The position numbers and the translations under genes were made by a program. This document shows positions 42,827 through 52,266 of a DNA stretch of 64,000 bases, piece by piece. Each line of letters opens with the position of its first letter. Position 1 is the stretch's first letter. Source of the stretch: G963677485 sp942492855 (lineage in GTDB: Bacteria > Armatimonadota > HRBIN16). The notes below the pieces were generated by a model, which saw only the letters and a list, made by a program, of their open reading frames with translations, ran no database searches and was not told where the DNA came from. The DNA is taken from the NCBI GenBank assembly GCA_942492855.1, contig OW818647.1, positions 496,001 through 560,000 on the forward strand. The letters run 5' to 3'.

Positions 42827-44737
42827 ATGGCAATTTTAACTGTAAACCACCTCGCAAAAGCCTTCGGCCCACAAGTGCTGTTCAACGACCTAAACCTGCT
42901 GGTGAACGGGCGGGAACGGGTAGCCATCATCGGCGGTAACGGCACCGGTAAAAGCACACTGCTAAAGATCATCATGGGGTTTGAAAAAGCCGATTCCGGG
43001 AATGTGGGCATTCAAAACGGGCTGACCATCGGCTACCTTCCGCAGATATGCGATCTACCCGAAGGTGCCAACCTGCATCAGGCTGTGCTGGGCATCCGGC
43101 CGGGCCTGACCGAGCTGGCCATCGAGCTACAGGATGTGGAAGACCGTCTGGGCCATGCCACTACCGCTGAAGCGATGGAGTTAGGCGCACTCTACGCCGA
43201 CCTCAGCCACCAGTTTGAGGCGATTGAGGGCTATAGCCTGAAGGCGCGTGCCGCGCAGTATCTGGACGCACTGGGCTTCTCTGAAGCGGAGCTGCAGCAA
43301 GAGACCGAATCGCTGAGCGGCGGGCAGAAGACCCGCGCCAGTCTGGCACGGCTGCTGCTGCAGTCGCCTGACCTGCTGCTGCTGGACGAACCGACCAACC
43401 ACCTGGACATTGAGGGCTGCGAATGGCTCCAGTCCTTCCTGCTGGAGCGGTATAGCGGAGCGGCGTTGATCGTCAGCCACGACCGCTATTTCATGGATGC
43501 GGTGGTCAGCAGGGTGATCGAACTCGACGCCGGCGAGGCGGTCAGCTACAGCGGTAACTATACGCAGTTCGCCGTGCTCAAAGCCAAACGACGCGAAGAG
43601 CAGGAGAAGCTCTATTCGCTGCAGCAGCGGGAGATCGCCCGCATCGAAGCCAGCGTTCAGAAGCTGTTTAGCCATCGTAAGTTTAGCCGTCGCGATTCGA
43701 AACTGAAGGAGCTTGAGCGAATCAAGAAAGTGGCCAAAACCAGCTCCTCCAAGCAGATGCATGCCGACCTGGGTGAGGCAATGCGAAGCGGGCGCGAAGT
43801 GATTCGCGTAGCGGAGCTGAGCAAGGGATTCGGCGAAAAAGAGCTGTTTCAGGATATGGACTTCATCCTGGAGCGTGGCCAGAAGGTGGCGCTGGTCGGT
43901 CCTAACGGCTCCGGTAAGAGCACCTTCCTGAAGGTAGTCGCCGGGTTGATAGAAGCCGATTCGGGTGAAGTAGAGATGGGGATGCGCGTGAATGCGGTCT
44001 ACTTCGCACAGCAGTTTGAACATCTTGACCCCAACCTTGAGGTCATCGAGGAGCTGCTGATCGACACAGAACTTACGGCGAAAGAGTCGCGTGACCTGCT
44101 GGCGCGGTTCCTGTTCATGGGCGATGATGTTTTTAAGCGGGTCAGCTCGCTGTCGGGTGGTGAGCTTTGCCGACTGGCTCTAGCCAAGCTGCTGGCCCAG
44201 CGACCGAACCTACTGCTGCTGGATGAGCCGACCAACCACCTGGACATCCTGAGCCGCGAGGCCCTGGAAAACGCCATCCGGAAGTTCGATGGCGCGGTGA
44301 TGATTGCCAGCCATGACCGCTATCTGCTGGACGCGGTGGTGGACAGGGTGTTGGAGTTCCGAGAAGGTCACACCCAGAGCTATCTGGGTACCTACACCGA
44401 CTACCGGCAGAAAGTCATGGCCCGGTTGGCTATGAAACACGCGGATGTGCCACTGCGCTCCGTCATCTCGGAGAAGCGACCGAGCAACACCGTTAAGCAG
44501 ATCAAGCAGAACCTGAAGCGGCTGAACAACCGTCAGAAAGAGCTGGAGGATGCTATCGCCGCCGTGGAGGCCCGTCTGGAGGCGATCTCTGCATCACTCG
44601 CCAGCACCGACCCCTACCTTGACGGCAGTGCCAAGAACCTGGGTGACGAATATGATCTTTTGCAGTCCAAGCTGGAGCAGTTGACCGAACAGTGGTCCGC
44701 CGTCTCCGAAGAGCTGGAGCGCCTGCAAGCTGAGTAG
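42827..44737 (+). CDS. ABC-F family ATPase (translation factor type)
   Basis: A 636-aa soluble protein with two ABC ATPase domains and no membrane part. Domain 1: Walker A GGNGTGKST (about residue 38), signature LSGGQKTR, Walker B LLLLDEPTNHLD. A charged linker (residues 235-320) is the ribosomal P-site tRNA-interaction motif region. Domain 2: GPNGSGKST, LSGGELCR, LLLLDEPTNHLD. A coiled-coil tail (545-636) is like that of Uup or YdiF. Such proteins act on the ribosome in elongation or antibiotic resistance. Whether it is Uup-, YdiF- or resistance-type needs a tree. A TATAAT box lies directly upstream. It is followed by 618 bp of repeats. Confidence 0.93.
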   Translation: MAILTVNHLAKAFGPQVLFNDLNLLVNGRERVAIIGGNGTGKSTLLKIIMGFEKADSGNVGIQNGLTIGYLPQICDLPEGANLHQAVLGIRPGLTELAIELQDVEDRLGHATTAEAMELGALYADLSHQFEAIEGYSLKARAAQYLDALGFSEAELQQETESLSGGQKTRASLARLLLQSPDLLLLDEPTNHLDIEGCEWLQSFLLERYSGAALIVSHDRYFMDAVVSRVIELDAGEAVSYSGNYTQFAVLKAKRREEQEKLYSLQQREIARIEASVQKLFSHRKFSRRDSKLKELERIKKVAKTSSSKQMHADLGEAMRSGREVIRVAELSKGFGEKELFQDMDFILERGQKVALVGPNGSGKSTFLKVVAGLIEADSGEVEMGMRVNAVYFAQQFEHLDPNLEVIEELLIDTELTAKESRDLLARFLFMGDDVFKRVSSLSGGELCRLALAKLLAQRPNLLLLDEPTNHLDILSREALENAIRKFDGAVMIASHDRYLLDAVVDRVLEFREGHTQSYLGTYTDYRQKVMARLAMKHADVPLRSVISEKRPSNTVKQIKQNLKRLNNRQKELEDAIAAVEARLEAISASLASTDPYLDGSAKNLGDEYDLLQSKLEQLTEQWSAVSEELERLQAE

Positions 44738-44794
44738 CCGCTTCGAGGGTTGGGCTGGAGCGGGGTAGTCTGACCTGTAAGGCTGCGCGAATGA

Positions 44795-44866
44795 CCGGGG
44801 CGGTCTGGCTACTGGCTTGCGGCTACAAAAACCCCAAGACCGCGCCGGTCTGGCGGATAGCCCGTG
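44795..44866. repeat. Diverged copy of the 78-bp repeat
   Basis: Shares the flanks ccggggcggtct and agaccgcgccggtctggcgg with 18545-18622 and 18814-18891; the centre differs. First of three repeats in the 618-bp gap 44738-45355, where no gene is seen. Confidence 0.7.
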
Positions 44867-44971
44867 CCCCCAATGGCTGAAGCCCTAGTGCATTACACCT
44901 ACCGCGCCTGCCGCCGTCCTTCAGGGCAGTCTATTACCCACAAAATTCTGCGGAGCCTGTAGACGCCGATT

Positions 44972-45108
44972 CCGCGACATCAATGTTTCGGCTATTGAAC
45001 ACCAAGACTGCTGAAGCAGTCTTGGTGAACGTTATCTTTGTCGGCAAGGAGCTCGGCAGCCCGGTTTAGCGGGCTTGTTGATCAGTAGCCGAGACATTTA
45101 TGTCGCGG
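44972..45108. repeat. 137-bp palindromic element, full copy 2 (MITE-like)
   Basis: Same length as the copy at 749-885. The inverted ends (44972-44998 and 45082-45108) pair with three mismatches, and the interior hairpins (gactgctgaagcagtc; gcccggtttagcgggc) are preserved with compensating changes. Confidence 0.85.
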
Positions 45109-45241
45109 TACATGGTCGATACGATCCCAATCTGGATTTGTGGGTAATAGGAGACTGGGGTTTGAGCCCGGGGCCAAACCCGTAACTATCTACCATCCGT
45201 TCGCGCCTTCGCGACTTCGCGTGATACATCCTGACGGGGAG

Positions 45242-45263
45242 GCCAATCGGGAGATTGGCGTTC
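45242..45263. repeat. gccaatcgggagattggcgttc hairpin, second copy
   Basis: Matches 6032-6053. Small stem ccaatc / gattgg. Confidence 0.65.
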
Positions 45264-45355
45264 GCAGGGGCTAACCGCCAGACCGCCCGGTTATTCGCTT
45301 ACTACCACCATTCGGGCGGATAGCCCGTTCCCCGCTGGCAGAGGGCCCCCGCGCC

Positions 45356-46591
45356 TTATTTCGCGGCTAGAATCCTGCGGCGGAGCATGTCCAGCGCACT
45401 CTGGCTGGCCCGCCACTGGATCACATCCCGTTGGGCACCGAACAGCCGCTTCTCAGCGACTACACCGTCGGGACCGGCCACAGCCAGCCACACCATGCCC
45501 ACAGGCTTCTCGACGGTTCCGCCATCGGGTCCCGCAATGCCGGTGGCGCTGATCGCCCAGTCGACGCCCAGTCGGTGACGCACGCCCTCGGCCATCTCGA
45601 GTGCGGTCTGTTCGCTGACAGCCCCAAAGGTCGTCAGCGTCTGCTCATTGACGCCCAAAATGTCCCTCTTGATGCGGTTGTCGTAAGCTACAACAGCCCC
45701 CATGAAGGCGCGACTGGCTCCGGGCACACCACTGAACCTGTGAGCAATCAGCCCTCCCGTGCAGCTTTCCGCGGTGGCGACGGTCTGGCCCTTTGCCCAC
45801 AGCAACTCCGTCACCGAGCGCTCGAGGGTCGTATCATCAAGACCATACAAGTTGTCGCCCAGTGCCTCACGGCACTGCTGTTCACAGGTGTCCAGTAGTT
45901 GCCGGCATTCGCTTTCAGTTTCGCCTGCAGCGGTGATGCGGAAGTGAACCTCACCCAGTTTGGCATATGGAGCCAGAGTGGGGTTTGGACAGCTTAGCAG
46001 ATGCGACAGCTTCTCTTCCGCAGCCGCTTCACCGAGGGCCATCACACGGATGACACGCGACATCAACTGCACATTGTTACTGGCAGCCAGGAAGGGCGCC
46101 ACGGCCGCTTCAAACATAGGAAGGCATTCGTTAGGTGGGCCAGGCAGCGCAAACAGGTGTTTTCCGTGCCACTCCACGTGGATGCCCGGGGCGGTGCCGT
46201 TGGGGTTGTCAATCGGTTCTGCAGTGCTCGGACGCATCGCTTGACGATACTGGCTGTTGGTCAGGTTGAAACTGCGCTTACTGAACAGCGCGATCAGCTC
46301 TTCTTTCAACCTCTCGTCCAGTATCAATTCATCGCCGATGGCCCCTGTTATCCCGTCACGGGTGATGTCATCCTCAGTCGGCCCCAGTCCCCCGATGGCT
46401 ATCACCACATCAGATCGGTCGAGGGCACGCGCCAGCACCTCAGTCAGCCGGACAAGGTTATCGCCTACGGTCTGCCTGTACAGTGCTCTGCTGCCCAGCT
46501 CTGGCAGTCGGGCGGCGATGGCAGCGGCGTTGGTATCGGTGATCATTCCCATCAGCAGTTCTGTGCCGATGGAGATTATCTCAACAATCAT
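45356..46591 (-). CDS. cinA: CinA family protein (MoCF-like domain + NMN amidohydrolase)
   Basis: A 411-aa two-domain CinA. Residues 1-170 are the COG1058 molybdopterin-binding-like domain (GTELLMGMITDTNA, GLGPTEDDITRD), which in CinA has ADP-ribose pyrophosphatase activity. Residues 250-411 are the PncC nicotinamide-mononucleotide amidohydrolase domain (AESCTGGLIAHRFSGVPGAS, MGAVVAYDNRIKRDILGV, ATGIAGPDGG). Together they recycle pyridine nucleotides. CAGGAG precedes the ATG. It lies 49 nt downstream of a co-directional AraC regulator, but no recA or pgsA is present as in some genomes. Confidence 0.95.
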   Translation of the reverse strand: MIVEIISIGTELLMGMITDTNAAAIAARLPELGSRALYRQTVGDNLVRLTEVLARALDRSDVVIAIGGLGPTEDDITRDGITGAIGDELILDERLKEELIALFSKRSFNLTNSQYRQAMRPSTAEPIDNPNGTAPGIHVEWHGKHLFALPGPPNECLPMFEAAVAPFLAASNNVQLMSRVIRVMALGEAAAEEKLSHLLSCPNPTLAPYAKLGEVHFRITAAGETESECRQLLDTCEQQCREALGDNLYGLDDTTLERSVTELLWAKGQTVATAESCTGGLIAHRFSGVPGASRAFMGAVVAYDNRIKRDILGVNEQTLTTFGAVSEQTALEMAEGVRHRLGVDWAISATGIAGPDGGTVEKPVGMVWLAVAGPDGVVAEKRLFGAQRDVIQWRASQSALDMLRRRILAAK

Positions 46592-46640
46592 GTAAAGCTC
46601 CTGTAGTGGTGTTCTATCCTCAGATTACCGTGTTCCAGCA

Positions 46641-47489
46641 CTAATCACCAACCAACGGGTTTGCACTGATGAGCGTATGACCGCCGTTCTGACGGTACTG
46701 GCTTGGAGATAACCCGTAGTGCTTTTTGAAGGCGCGGCTGAAGTGGAAGGGGCTTCCATACCCGTAACGCTCCGCAAGCTGAACAATGCTGCCGCTCTCC
46801 ATGCGTAAGGCACTGGCGGCCAGGCTCAGGCGGAGCTGATCCTGGTAACTTTTCGGCCCAACGCCTAACACCCTGACAAACGCCTGGCGCAGCCAGCGCT
46901 CACTAACATGAATCTGGTGGGCGATTTCGTTGATGGAGGGGGCCTCGGATATCTGTTGCTTCATGATGTCCACTGCCTGCCACACCATCTGCCTCATGTT
47001 TTGGGTGAAGTCACCGCGTGAGGGCATCTGCCATAGCCATCTGCAGAACAACGCGGCAAACTGAGCGTTGGCGGCGGTCTGAGCCGCCTGGTCAGGAATA
47101 TCAAGCTGTTGGATGATCTGCGAGATACTCAATATCTCAAACTCATCCACGGGCAGCATATAGATGGTTTCCTGCTCAATGCCTGTGTGGTTTATATGCT
47201 GCATTTCGAACCAGTCAAAAGCCCACTGTGAACCGACCGTGCGGTAGTATCGGATACTAGACACCTGGACCAGTATCAAGCTGTCTGCGGTCAGCACAAA
47301 TGACCGCTCACCGCTCAGCTCCAGTAATCCCTCACCTTGGTGGGTGCGGATCAGTATCATGTGGCGTTCGGACTGCCTCTGTGGACGCGCGGAGTAAACG
47401 GCATCGGCATCCACATGCCACATGCTCAGGAGCTGCACTGGTGCGGGTGGACTGCCAAGTTTGTTGACTGAGTGGATGTTCGTCTTCAT
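46641..47489 (-). CDS. AraC-family transcriptional regulator
   Basis: A 282-aa regulator with an N-terminal cupin sensor (residues 20-125) and two C-terminal helix-turn-helix motifs (180-270). The second HTH reads IVQLAERYGYGSPFHFSR followed by AFKKHYGLSPSQYR, a clear AraC signature. The sensor is only about 20 percent alike to that of the 21-kb regulator, so the ligand differs. It lies between the sugar-protein operon upstream (47.5-49.7 kb) and cinA, both on the same strand, and is a candidate regulator of that operon. Confidence 0.92.
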   Translation of the reverse strand: MKTNIHSVNKLGSPPAPVQLLSMWHVDADAVYSARPQRQSERHMILIRTHQGEGLLELSGERSFVLTADSLILVQVSSIRYYRTVGSQWAFDWFEMQHINHTGIEQETIYMLPVDEFEILSISQIIQQLDIPDQAAQTAANAQFAALFCRWLWQMPSRGDFTQNMRQMVWQAVDIMKQQISEAPSINEIAHQIHVSERWLRQAFVRVLGVGPKSYQDQLRLSLAASALRMESGSIVQLAERYGYGSPFHFSRAFKKHYGLSPSQYRQNGGHTLISANPLVGD

Positions 47490-47578
47490 GTCAGCACCAC
47501 AAACCGGCTGACCAGACAGATGATGCAGTGAGTGGCGTTTCGTGGATAACCATCAACGCCACTCCATGACTCGGATAT

Positions 47579-48658
47579 CTACTTGCGGATATGCTGCACG
47601 ACCTGCTTAAACAGCCACGAGAGTGTGTACATCTCGCTTTCGGGTACAGCCTTCTCGGGGTATTTCAGCCAGCTCTGTACGATGTAGCGGGTAGGACGTC
47701 CACCGATGGCCCTGTATTCATCTACCATCTTCAAGGTCAGATTGCAGAACGCCTCGCTGCTCACATTGCCTCCCTGACTGTTCACGATCAGGTTGAAGTC
47801 GATCCGGCGTGCTTTGACCATGCGTTCGATGTCCAAAATCCGCGCCATCCAGTCGATCTTCTTATGATCTTTTTCGCCGGTGGGAGGCGGCAGATGGTAG
47901 TTCATGATGCCATCATGATCTGCGGTTCCCTTGGCATATTCATAAGGGTTATCCACGGTCACGCCAGCAAATGGCACGCCAGCCTTCTTGGCCGCATCCA
48001 GCACCACCGGCAGCACCACAGCGAAGTCGCCATTGGCCATGCCATGCAGTCGATAGGAGGTGTTGCCCTTCCAGCCCCAGTTGGGGAAGTTGCTCAGCTC
48101 GAAGAACTTGATTTTGGGGAAGCTCTTGCGCCACTCCTTGAGGTAGTCCACAATTTCTGCAGCCACCTCATTGATATCTGTGAAACCCGGGATGTCCTCT
48201 TTGCCAACATCCTGTCCAGGATGCATCAGCCGGCGGATTGGGCCATCCATATTCAGATAGCTTGGCACTCCGCCAGCTTTTAGCAGCATGTCGATCTTGG
48301 CGATCTCCGTTTGGGCGGTGATCCGGCCCACACCTCGCCGCATCAGTTGCCGGGGTTTATCGTTGATACCTTTAGGATTGGGGTCTTTGAAGTCGCTGCG
48401 AGTGGGCTCCCAGTCAAAGTAGCCGCATTCGATGGCAATTTCCATGCCCAACTCGTTCACCTTATCTACCACACGCTTGATGTCTTCATATGGTGATATG
48501 AACGCCAGCGTGTTGATGTAGAATTCAAGGCAATCCAGCTCCCTGGCAGTCACTGGCCACCCATCGGGCTGGTCGGTAAGCTGGCTGGGTTTGAAGTGGG
48601 CCATCCACAGGCCGGGACGCCGCTTACTGCGCGGCGTAGATTTGGGCAAATAGATCAA
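47579..48658 (-). CDS. TIM-barrel-like hypothetical protein
   Basis: A 359-aa cytosolic protein without signal peptide. The pattern of strands ending in Glu/Asp (MEIAIECGYFDW, IKFFELSNFPNW, GVPFAGVTVDNPY, FNLIVNSQGG) suggests a (beta/alpha)8 glycosidase-like barrel; Glu in IECGY and Glu in FELSN are catalytic candidates. I do not recognise a family. TTG start with TAGGAG 6 nt upstream. It lies 9 nt after the exported DUF4352-like gene, so the two form an operon. Confidence 0.65.
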   Translation of the reverse strand: MIYLPKSTPRSKRRPGLWMAHFKPSQLTDQPDGWPVTARELDCLEFYINTLAFISPYEDIKRVVDKVNELGMEIAIECGYFDWEPTRSDFKDPNPKGINDKPRQLMRRGVGRITAQTEIAKIDMLLKAGGVPSYLNMDGPIRRLMHPGQDVGKEDIPGFTDINEVAAEIVDYLKEWRKSFPKIKFFELSNFPNWGWKGNTSYRLHGMANGDFAVVLPVVLDAAKKAGVPFAGVTVDNPYEYAKGTADHDGIMNYHLPPPTGEKDHKKIDWMARILDIERMVKARRIDFNLIVNSQGGNVSSEAFCNLTLKMVDEYRAIGGRPTRYIVQSWLKYPEKAVPESEMYTLSWLFKQVVQHIRK

Positions 48659-48667
48659 GATATGCTC

Positions 48668-49687
48668 CTATAACTTCCAATCGATGGGTCGAGTGGCTCC
48701 GTCATCAATGCTCAATGACACGGGCGTTGTTCCTTCGGTAGGAGTGAACGGTATACGCACCGTGACCTGCTGACCAGGCTTCAATGTAGGTTCTACATAC
48801 CGATCTGCATTCACTGACCACAGTTCGCCGTCATAGGACCATTGGCCGCCATCGGAATCCGCGATGTTGCAGTTAAAGATGGCGCCAAATAGCTGCTCAT
48901 CCGCTTTCCTGTGGTTCATGAAGGTAGCAGTGACTAAATACTTGGCACCCTGTTCTTCCGTACCCGGCTTCATTTCAGCAGAGTCCACGCGCACAGCGAA
49001 CTGCTTCGTGGGATAGAAATCTTTACCCATCACACCGGGGAACCGATCATAGGGTGTCATCTTTTTGGGGTCTTTAGGATCCGCGAACTGAGCAGCCAAC
49101 GGCTTCACTTTACCTGACAGATTGTACCGAAGGGCCGTGCGGTCGTCGGCGACGAACATCAACTTGGGTATGTCGTCTGTTGCCGGCACAGAGATGACCA
49201 ACCTAGCATTTAGTTTCTGTCCAGGTTTCAAGTTCTGCCCCAACGTGGCAGAAGTTTCCTCAATCGCCCAGAACTCCTCCTGCTCCCAGTTTCCGTTCTT
49301 GCTGTCCACAGCGGTCACTTCCAACATTGCACCATGTGCATACAGGTCGGCAGCGTTTGGGTTCTGAATAGTCAGGTGTACTACCATCAGTTTCTTTGCT
49401 GCTTCCGCTACGTACGTCGTGGTTTCAAAATAGACGGGCCCGACGCTGTATTCAATACTATTCACAGTGATGTTGACCGGCACCGATTTATTGATGGTGT
49501 ATGTTAAGCCAAGTTGAGCGTTTTGGCCATCTAGCTGTGTTGTTCCCTTGACTACTCGTGTTGGTTGCTTGGTCTGCGTTTTGACTACCGGGGTTTTGGG
49601 TTTTGGTGTTGGTTTGGGCTTGGGCTTCGCGGCCAAAATCGGCATGGCACATAGCATACAACATGAAATCAACAGAACTCTACGCAT
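48668..49687 (-). CDS. Exported DUF4352-like protein
   Basis: A 339-aa exported protein. Signal peptide (MRRVLLISCCMLCAMPILA|A) and a Lys/Pro-rich wall-spanning linker (KPKPKPTPKPKTP). Two immunoglobulin-like beta domains then repeat the same plan: a strand with hydrophobic Y/F, a 'VHLTIQNPNA' or 'VTATFMNHRK' motif, and 'LKPGQ' (NLKPGQKLNARLVIS; TLKPGQQVTVRIPFT). DUF4352 proteins are extracellular and of unknown function. ATG at 49687 was chosen for GGAGG 7 nt upstream; 15 extra residues of the open frame are left out. Confidence 0.7.
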   Translation of the reverse strand: MRRVLLISCCMLCAMPILAAKPKPKPTPKPKTPVVKTQTKQPTRVVKGTTQLDGQNAQLGLTYTINKSVPVNITVNSIEYSVGPVYFETTTYVAEAAKKLMVVHLTIQNPNAADLYAHGAMLEVTAVDSKNGNWEQEEFWAIEETSATLGQNLKPGQKLNARLVISVPATDDIPKLMFVADDRTALRYNLSGKVKPLAAQFADPKDPKKMTPYDRFPGVMGKDFYPTKQFAVRVDSAEMKPGTEEQGAKYLVTATFMNHRKADEQLFGAIFNCNIADSDGGQWSYDGELWSVNADRYVEPTLKPGQQVTVRIPFTPTEGTTPVSLSIDDGATRPIDWKL

Positions 49688-49848
49688 CGAGACACCTCCA
49701 GTGGTTTTTGACGGTATCCAAATCGGACTCACCTAACCCAATTGTAGCCCAACCGAACCTCATTTTGCGACCGAATTACGCTCAATTTGAACCAAATGCA
49801 AATATCTGCAATACTAACCACAGAACAGCAACTCCAAGGAAGTATACT

Positions 49849-51228
49849 ATGCCAACTATCCGCCCTGCCGATAACGGACGTGTTTGCATCAATCCAGCGA
49901 TGGGCTGGACGATGCATTTCTACAGCAATGTGCCCTCAAACTACGGCTCGCAACTGGAACCATCGGACACACTGGACGACTTCCCGGGCCTCAGCACGGT
50001 CTATCTGCGAATCCCCTGGGCCTTTTTAGAGCCCATCGAAGGGCAGTACAACTGGGCACTGCTGGACACACCCGCACAGCGGTGGATCAGCAAAGGTAAA
50101 AAGATCGCACTGCGCCTGACCACCAGCGAGAGCTGGGTTCGCTTCGCAACCCCGGAATGGGTGTTCAAAGCGGGTGCAAAAGGCGTAAGTTACAACATGG
50201 GTAAAGGACCAGCGCCAGACGGCGGGTTACTCGACCCTGTGTTTGATGACCCAATCTTCCTGAAAAAACTGGAGGCGTTTTTGATGGCCGCCGGTGATCG
50301 GTATGACAAAAATCCCAATGTGGAGTTCATTGATGTGGGCAGCTACGGCTTGTGGGGTGAAGGGCACACCTTCATGAGCAGCCAGTTCCCCGTCAAACGC
50401 CACATGAGCTGCTTGAAAAAGCACATCGCACTGCACAAGAAGGCCTTTCCCAACACCCAACTGGTCATCAGCGATGATGTCGCAGGCCCACAGACGCCCG
50501 GCCTGCACCTGCCTGAGACTGATTATGCACTTTCCCAGGGTGTAGGACTGCGTGATGACAGCATTCTAGTGCAACCGCCGCCCAACAGTTGGTACCACTC
50601 CCAAATGGCCCAGGCGTTCTGGCCCAAATACCCTGTAGTGATAGAGCATGAGCACTACGGCGGCAGCAAGGACCGCGGAGCCTGGGATAAGTCGTTGTTG
50701 CTGAAGTCGGTGGAGGATTACCACGGCAGTTTCATGAGCATCCACTGGTGGCCGCGGATCCTGTTGGACGAAAACAAGGACGTGATCGAGCGCATCAACT
50801 TGCGCATGGGTTACCGGCTGCAGTTGCGAAAACTCTCGCTACCCGACTCCGTGACCATCGGTGAGTGGTTTGATGTGGAGTCTAGCTGGGCGAACACTGG
50901 TGTGGCCCCCTGCTACCCGGGCGGCTTTATGGCACTGACCCTCAAAGACGACAAGGGCGGCATCGTCTCCGTGATGGTGGACGAGGGGCTCGATATGCGC
51001 AGTCTGCCAGTAGCCAAGCCGAAACAGGCTCCCGAAGTCACCCACAAGGCCAGATTTGCTGTGGGGTTGATAGCCCCCACCACGAAAGCCGGCACCTACA
51101 GCCTGTGGGTCAGCGTAGGACAGCGCGACGGCACCCCAGTGATGGAGCTGCCGCTGGACGGTTCAGACGGCGCCAAACGCTACCGCATCGGCGAGTTGAG
51201 CCTGACCGGCACCCAAAAAGGCTGGTAG
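49849..51228 (+). CDS. DUF4832-type glycoside-hydrolase-like protein
   Basis: A 459-aa protein of the DUF4832 / GH42-like group. The N-terminal barrel starts NPAMGWTMHFYSN and contains IPWAFLEPIEGQYNW, a GH-A-like strand with Glu near its end. VEFIDVGSYGLWGEGHT gives a second candidate Glu, and VIEHEHYGG a third. The C-terminal beta domain begins near NLRMGYRLQLRKL. No signal peptide is present. AAGGA precedes the ATG at 49849; the open frame extends 82 codons upstream, but that part overlaps the promoter of the divergent gene and looks non-native. Ends in a bidirectional terminator. Confidence 0.75.
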   Translation: MPTIRPADNGRVCINPAMGWTMHFYSNVPSNYGSQLEPSDTLDDFPGLSTVYLRIPWAFLEPIEGQYNWALLDTPAQRWISKGKKIALRLTTSESWVRFATPEWVFKAGAKGVSYNMGKGPAPDGGLLDPVFDDPIFLKKLEAFLMAAGDRYDKNPNVEFIDVGSYGLWGEGHTFMSSQFPVKRHMSCLKKHIALHKKAFPNTQLVISDDVAGPQTPGLHLPETDYALSQGVGLRDDSILVQPPPNSWYHSQMAQAFWPKYPVVIEHEHYGGSKDRGAWDKSLLLKSVEDYHGSFMSIHWWPRILLDENKDVIERINLRMGYRLQLRKLSLPDSVTIGEWFDVESSWANTGVAPCYPGGFMALTLKDDKGGIVSVMVDEGLDMRSLPVAKPKQAPEVTHKARFAVGLIAPTTKAGTYSLWVSVGQRDGTPVMELPLDGSDGAKRYRIGELSLTGTQKGW

Positions 51229-51235
51229 AGAGACC

Positions 51236-51270
51236 GTGATTGGACGGATCCGTCAGATCCGTCCAATCAC
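51236..51270. terminator. Bidirectional terminator between convergent genes
   Basis: A perfect 15-bp stem (gtgattggacggatc / gatccgtccaatcac) with a 5-nt loop. It starts 8 nt after the DUF4832-like gene and covers the stop codon (51267-51269) of the opposing aldolase gene. Confidence 0.8.
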
Positions 51271-52175
51271 TTAGCAGGCGGCAGGAAGTCAAACCCGTCA
51301 AGTGCTTCGTCAACCGCTCTGCGATGCTCACGGGTGAAGATTTCCGAGGCGTGAGCGCGCATGGTCGTTCCGATACGCAGCCCTCTTCTGCCCAGTATGT
51401 ATTTAGCACTGGCAGGGTAGTTATTTGCATTCATCAGTTCATGTACTGTCATCATCGCATCAAACACCCTTTGGCGGTATGGCTCATCGGTAATCGCGGG
51501 GTCGCAATAAGCTGCACACAGCTCAGGACACGGGTTCGCTATCACTCCACAATGGCCAAATCCGCCTGCGCGCAAGGTATCGGGCGTATACCTTATGTTT
51601 GCTTCGAAAATGCGTAGAGGCGTCTTCGCGGCACGCCGGACTTTCTTCACACACATGGGTAAGTCACCGATGGTGTCTTTCATGAATATAAAACGGCCTG
51701 TGTCAGCCAGGGCACCGATCTGCTCATCATCCAGCACACGGTGTGTGGGGATGGGGCACTCGTATAAGCCCAACGGCACAGGAATGAGCTCCGCCAGCTT
51801 GAGAAGCTGCCCCACCAGGTCATTCGGATCAGGCAGGTTGGAGATGAGCACCACCGCCGCTTTAACCCCTGTGTCGTACATCAGCTCAAGCTCTCTGGCT
51901 TGCTTCTGCAGAGTGGCTTCGAAGTTAGCTCCAGCCACGATGGCGATTCGGCCATTCGCTTGTTTCACCACGCGGCGGGCCAGCTCAAGCCGCTCATCAG
52001 CCGATAAAAAGAACACTTCACCGGACAGACAATCTGCAAACAATGCACTGACACCCGCGTGGATGGAAAACTCGACTAACTCATCCAGAGCCTCGTAATC
52101 AATCTTGCCATCAGGCTGGAACGGAGTTAGCAACACAGGAATGGCTCCATGGGCCACTTCATTTTTCGTATGCAT
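51267..52175 (-). CDS. DapA-family class I aldolase/lyase
   Basis: A 302-aa member of the DHDPS/N-acetylneuraminate lyase family, a TIM barrel that forms or cleaves alpha-keto acids through a Schiff base. Tyr138 (LYECPIPTH) and Lys166 (FIFMKDTIGD) are the catalytic pair; the GxxGE loop is present in modified form (DCLSGE, about 48-53). Genes of lysine synthesis are absent nearby, so a role in sugar-acid or sialic-acid breakdown fits better than lysine synthesis. The last codons lie inside the terminator stem. AGGAG-like GGGGGA precedes the ATG. Confidence 0.9.
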   Translation of the reverse strand: MHTKNEVAHGAIPVLLTPFQPDGKIDYEALDELVEFSIHAGVSALFADCLSGEVFFLSADERLELARRVVKQANGRIAIVAGANFEATLQKQARELELMYDTGVKAAVVLISNLPDPNDLVGQLLKLAELIPVPLGLYECPIPTHRVLDDEQIGALADTGRFIFMKDTIGDLPMCVKKVRRAAKTPLRIFEANIRYTPDTLRAGGFGHCGVIANPCPELCAAYCDPAITDEPYRQRVFDAMMTVHELMNANNYPASAKYILGRRGLRIGTTMRAHASEIFTREHRRAVDEALDGFDFLPPAK

Positions 52176-52266
52176 CTGTATTCCCCCAATTTATGAATAA
52201 ATGTGTGGATCGACTGCGTATATCTCTATTATGCCCATTGAAGCTCACGATTGATGTAAAACAGCC

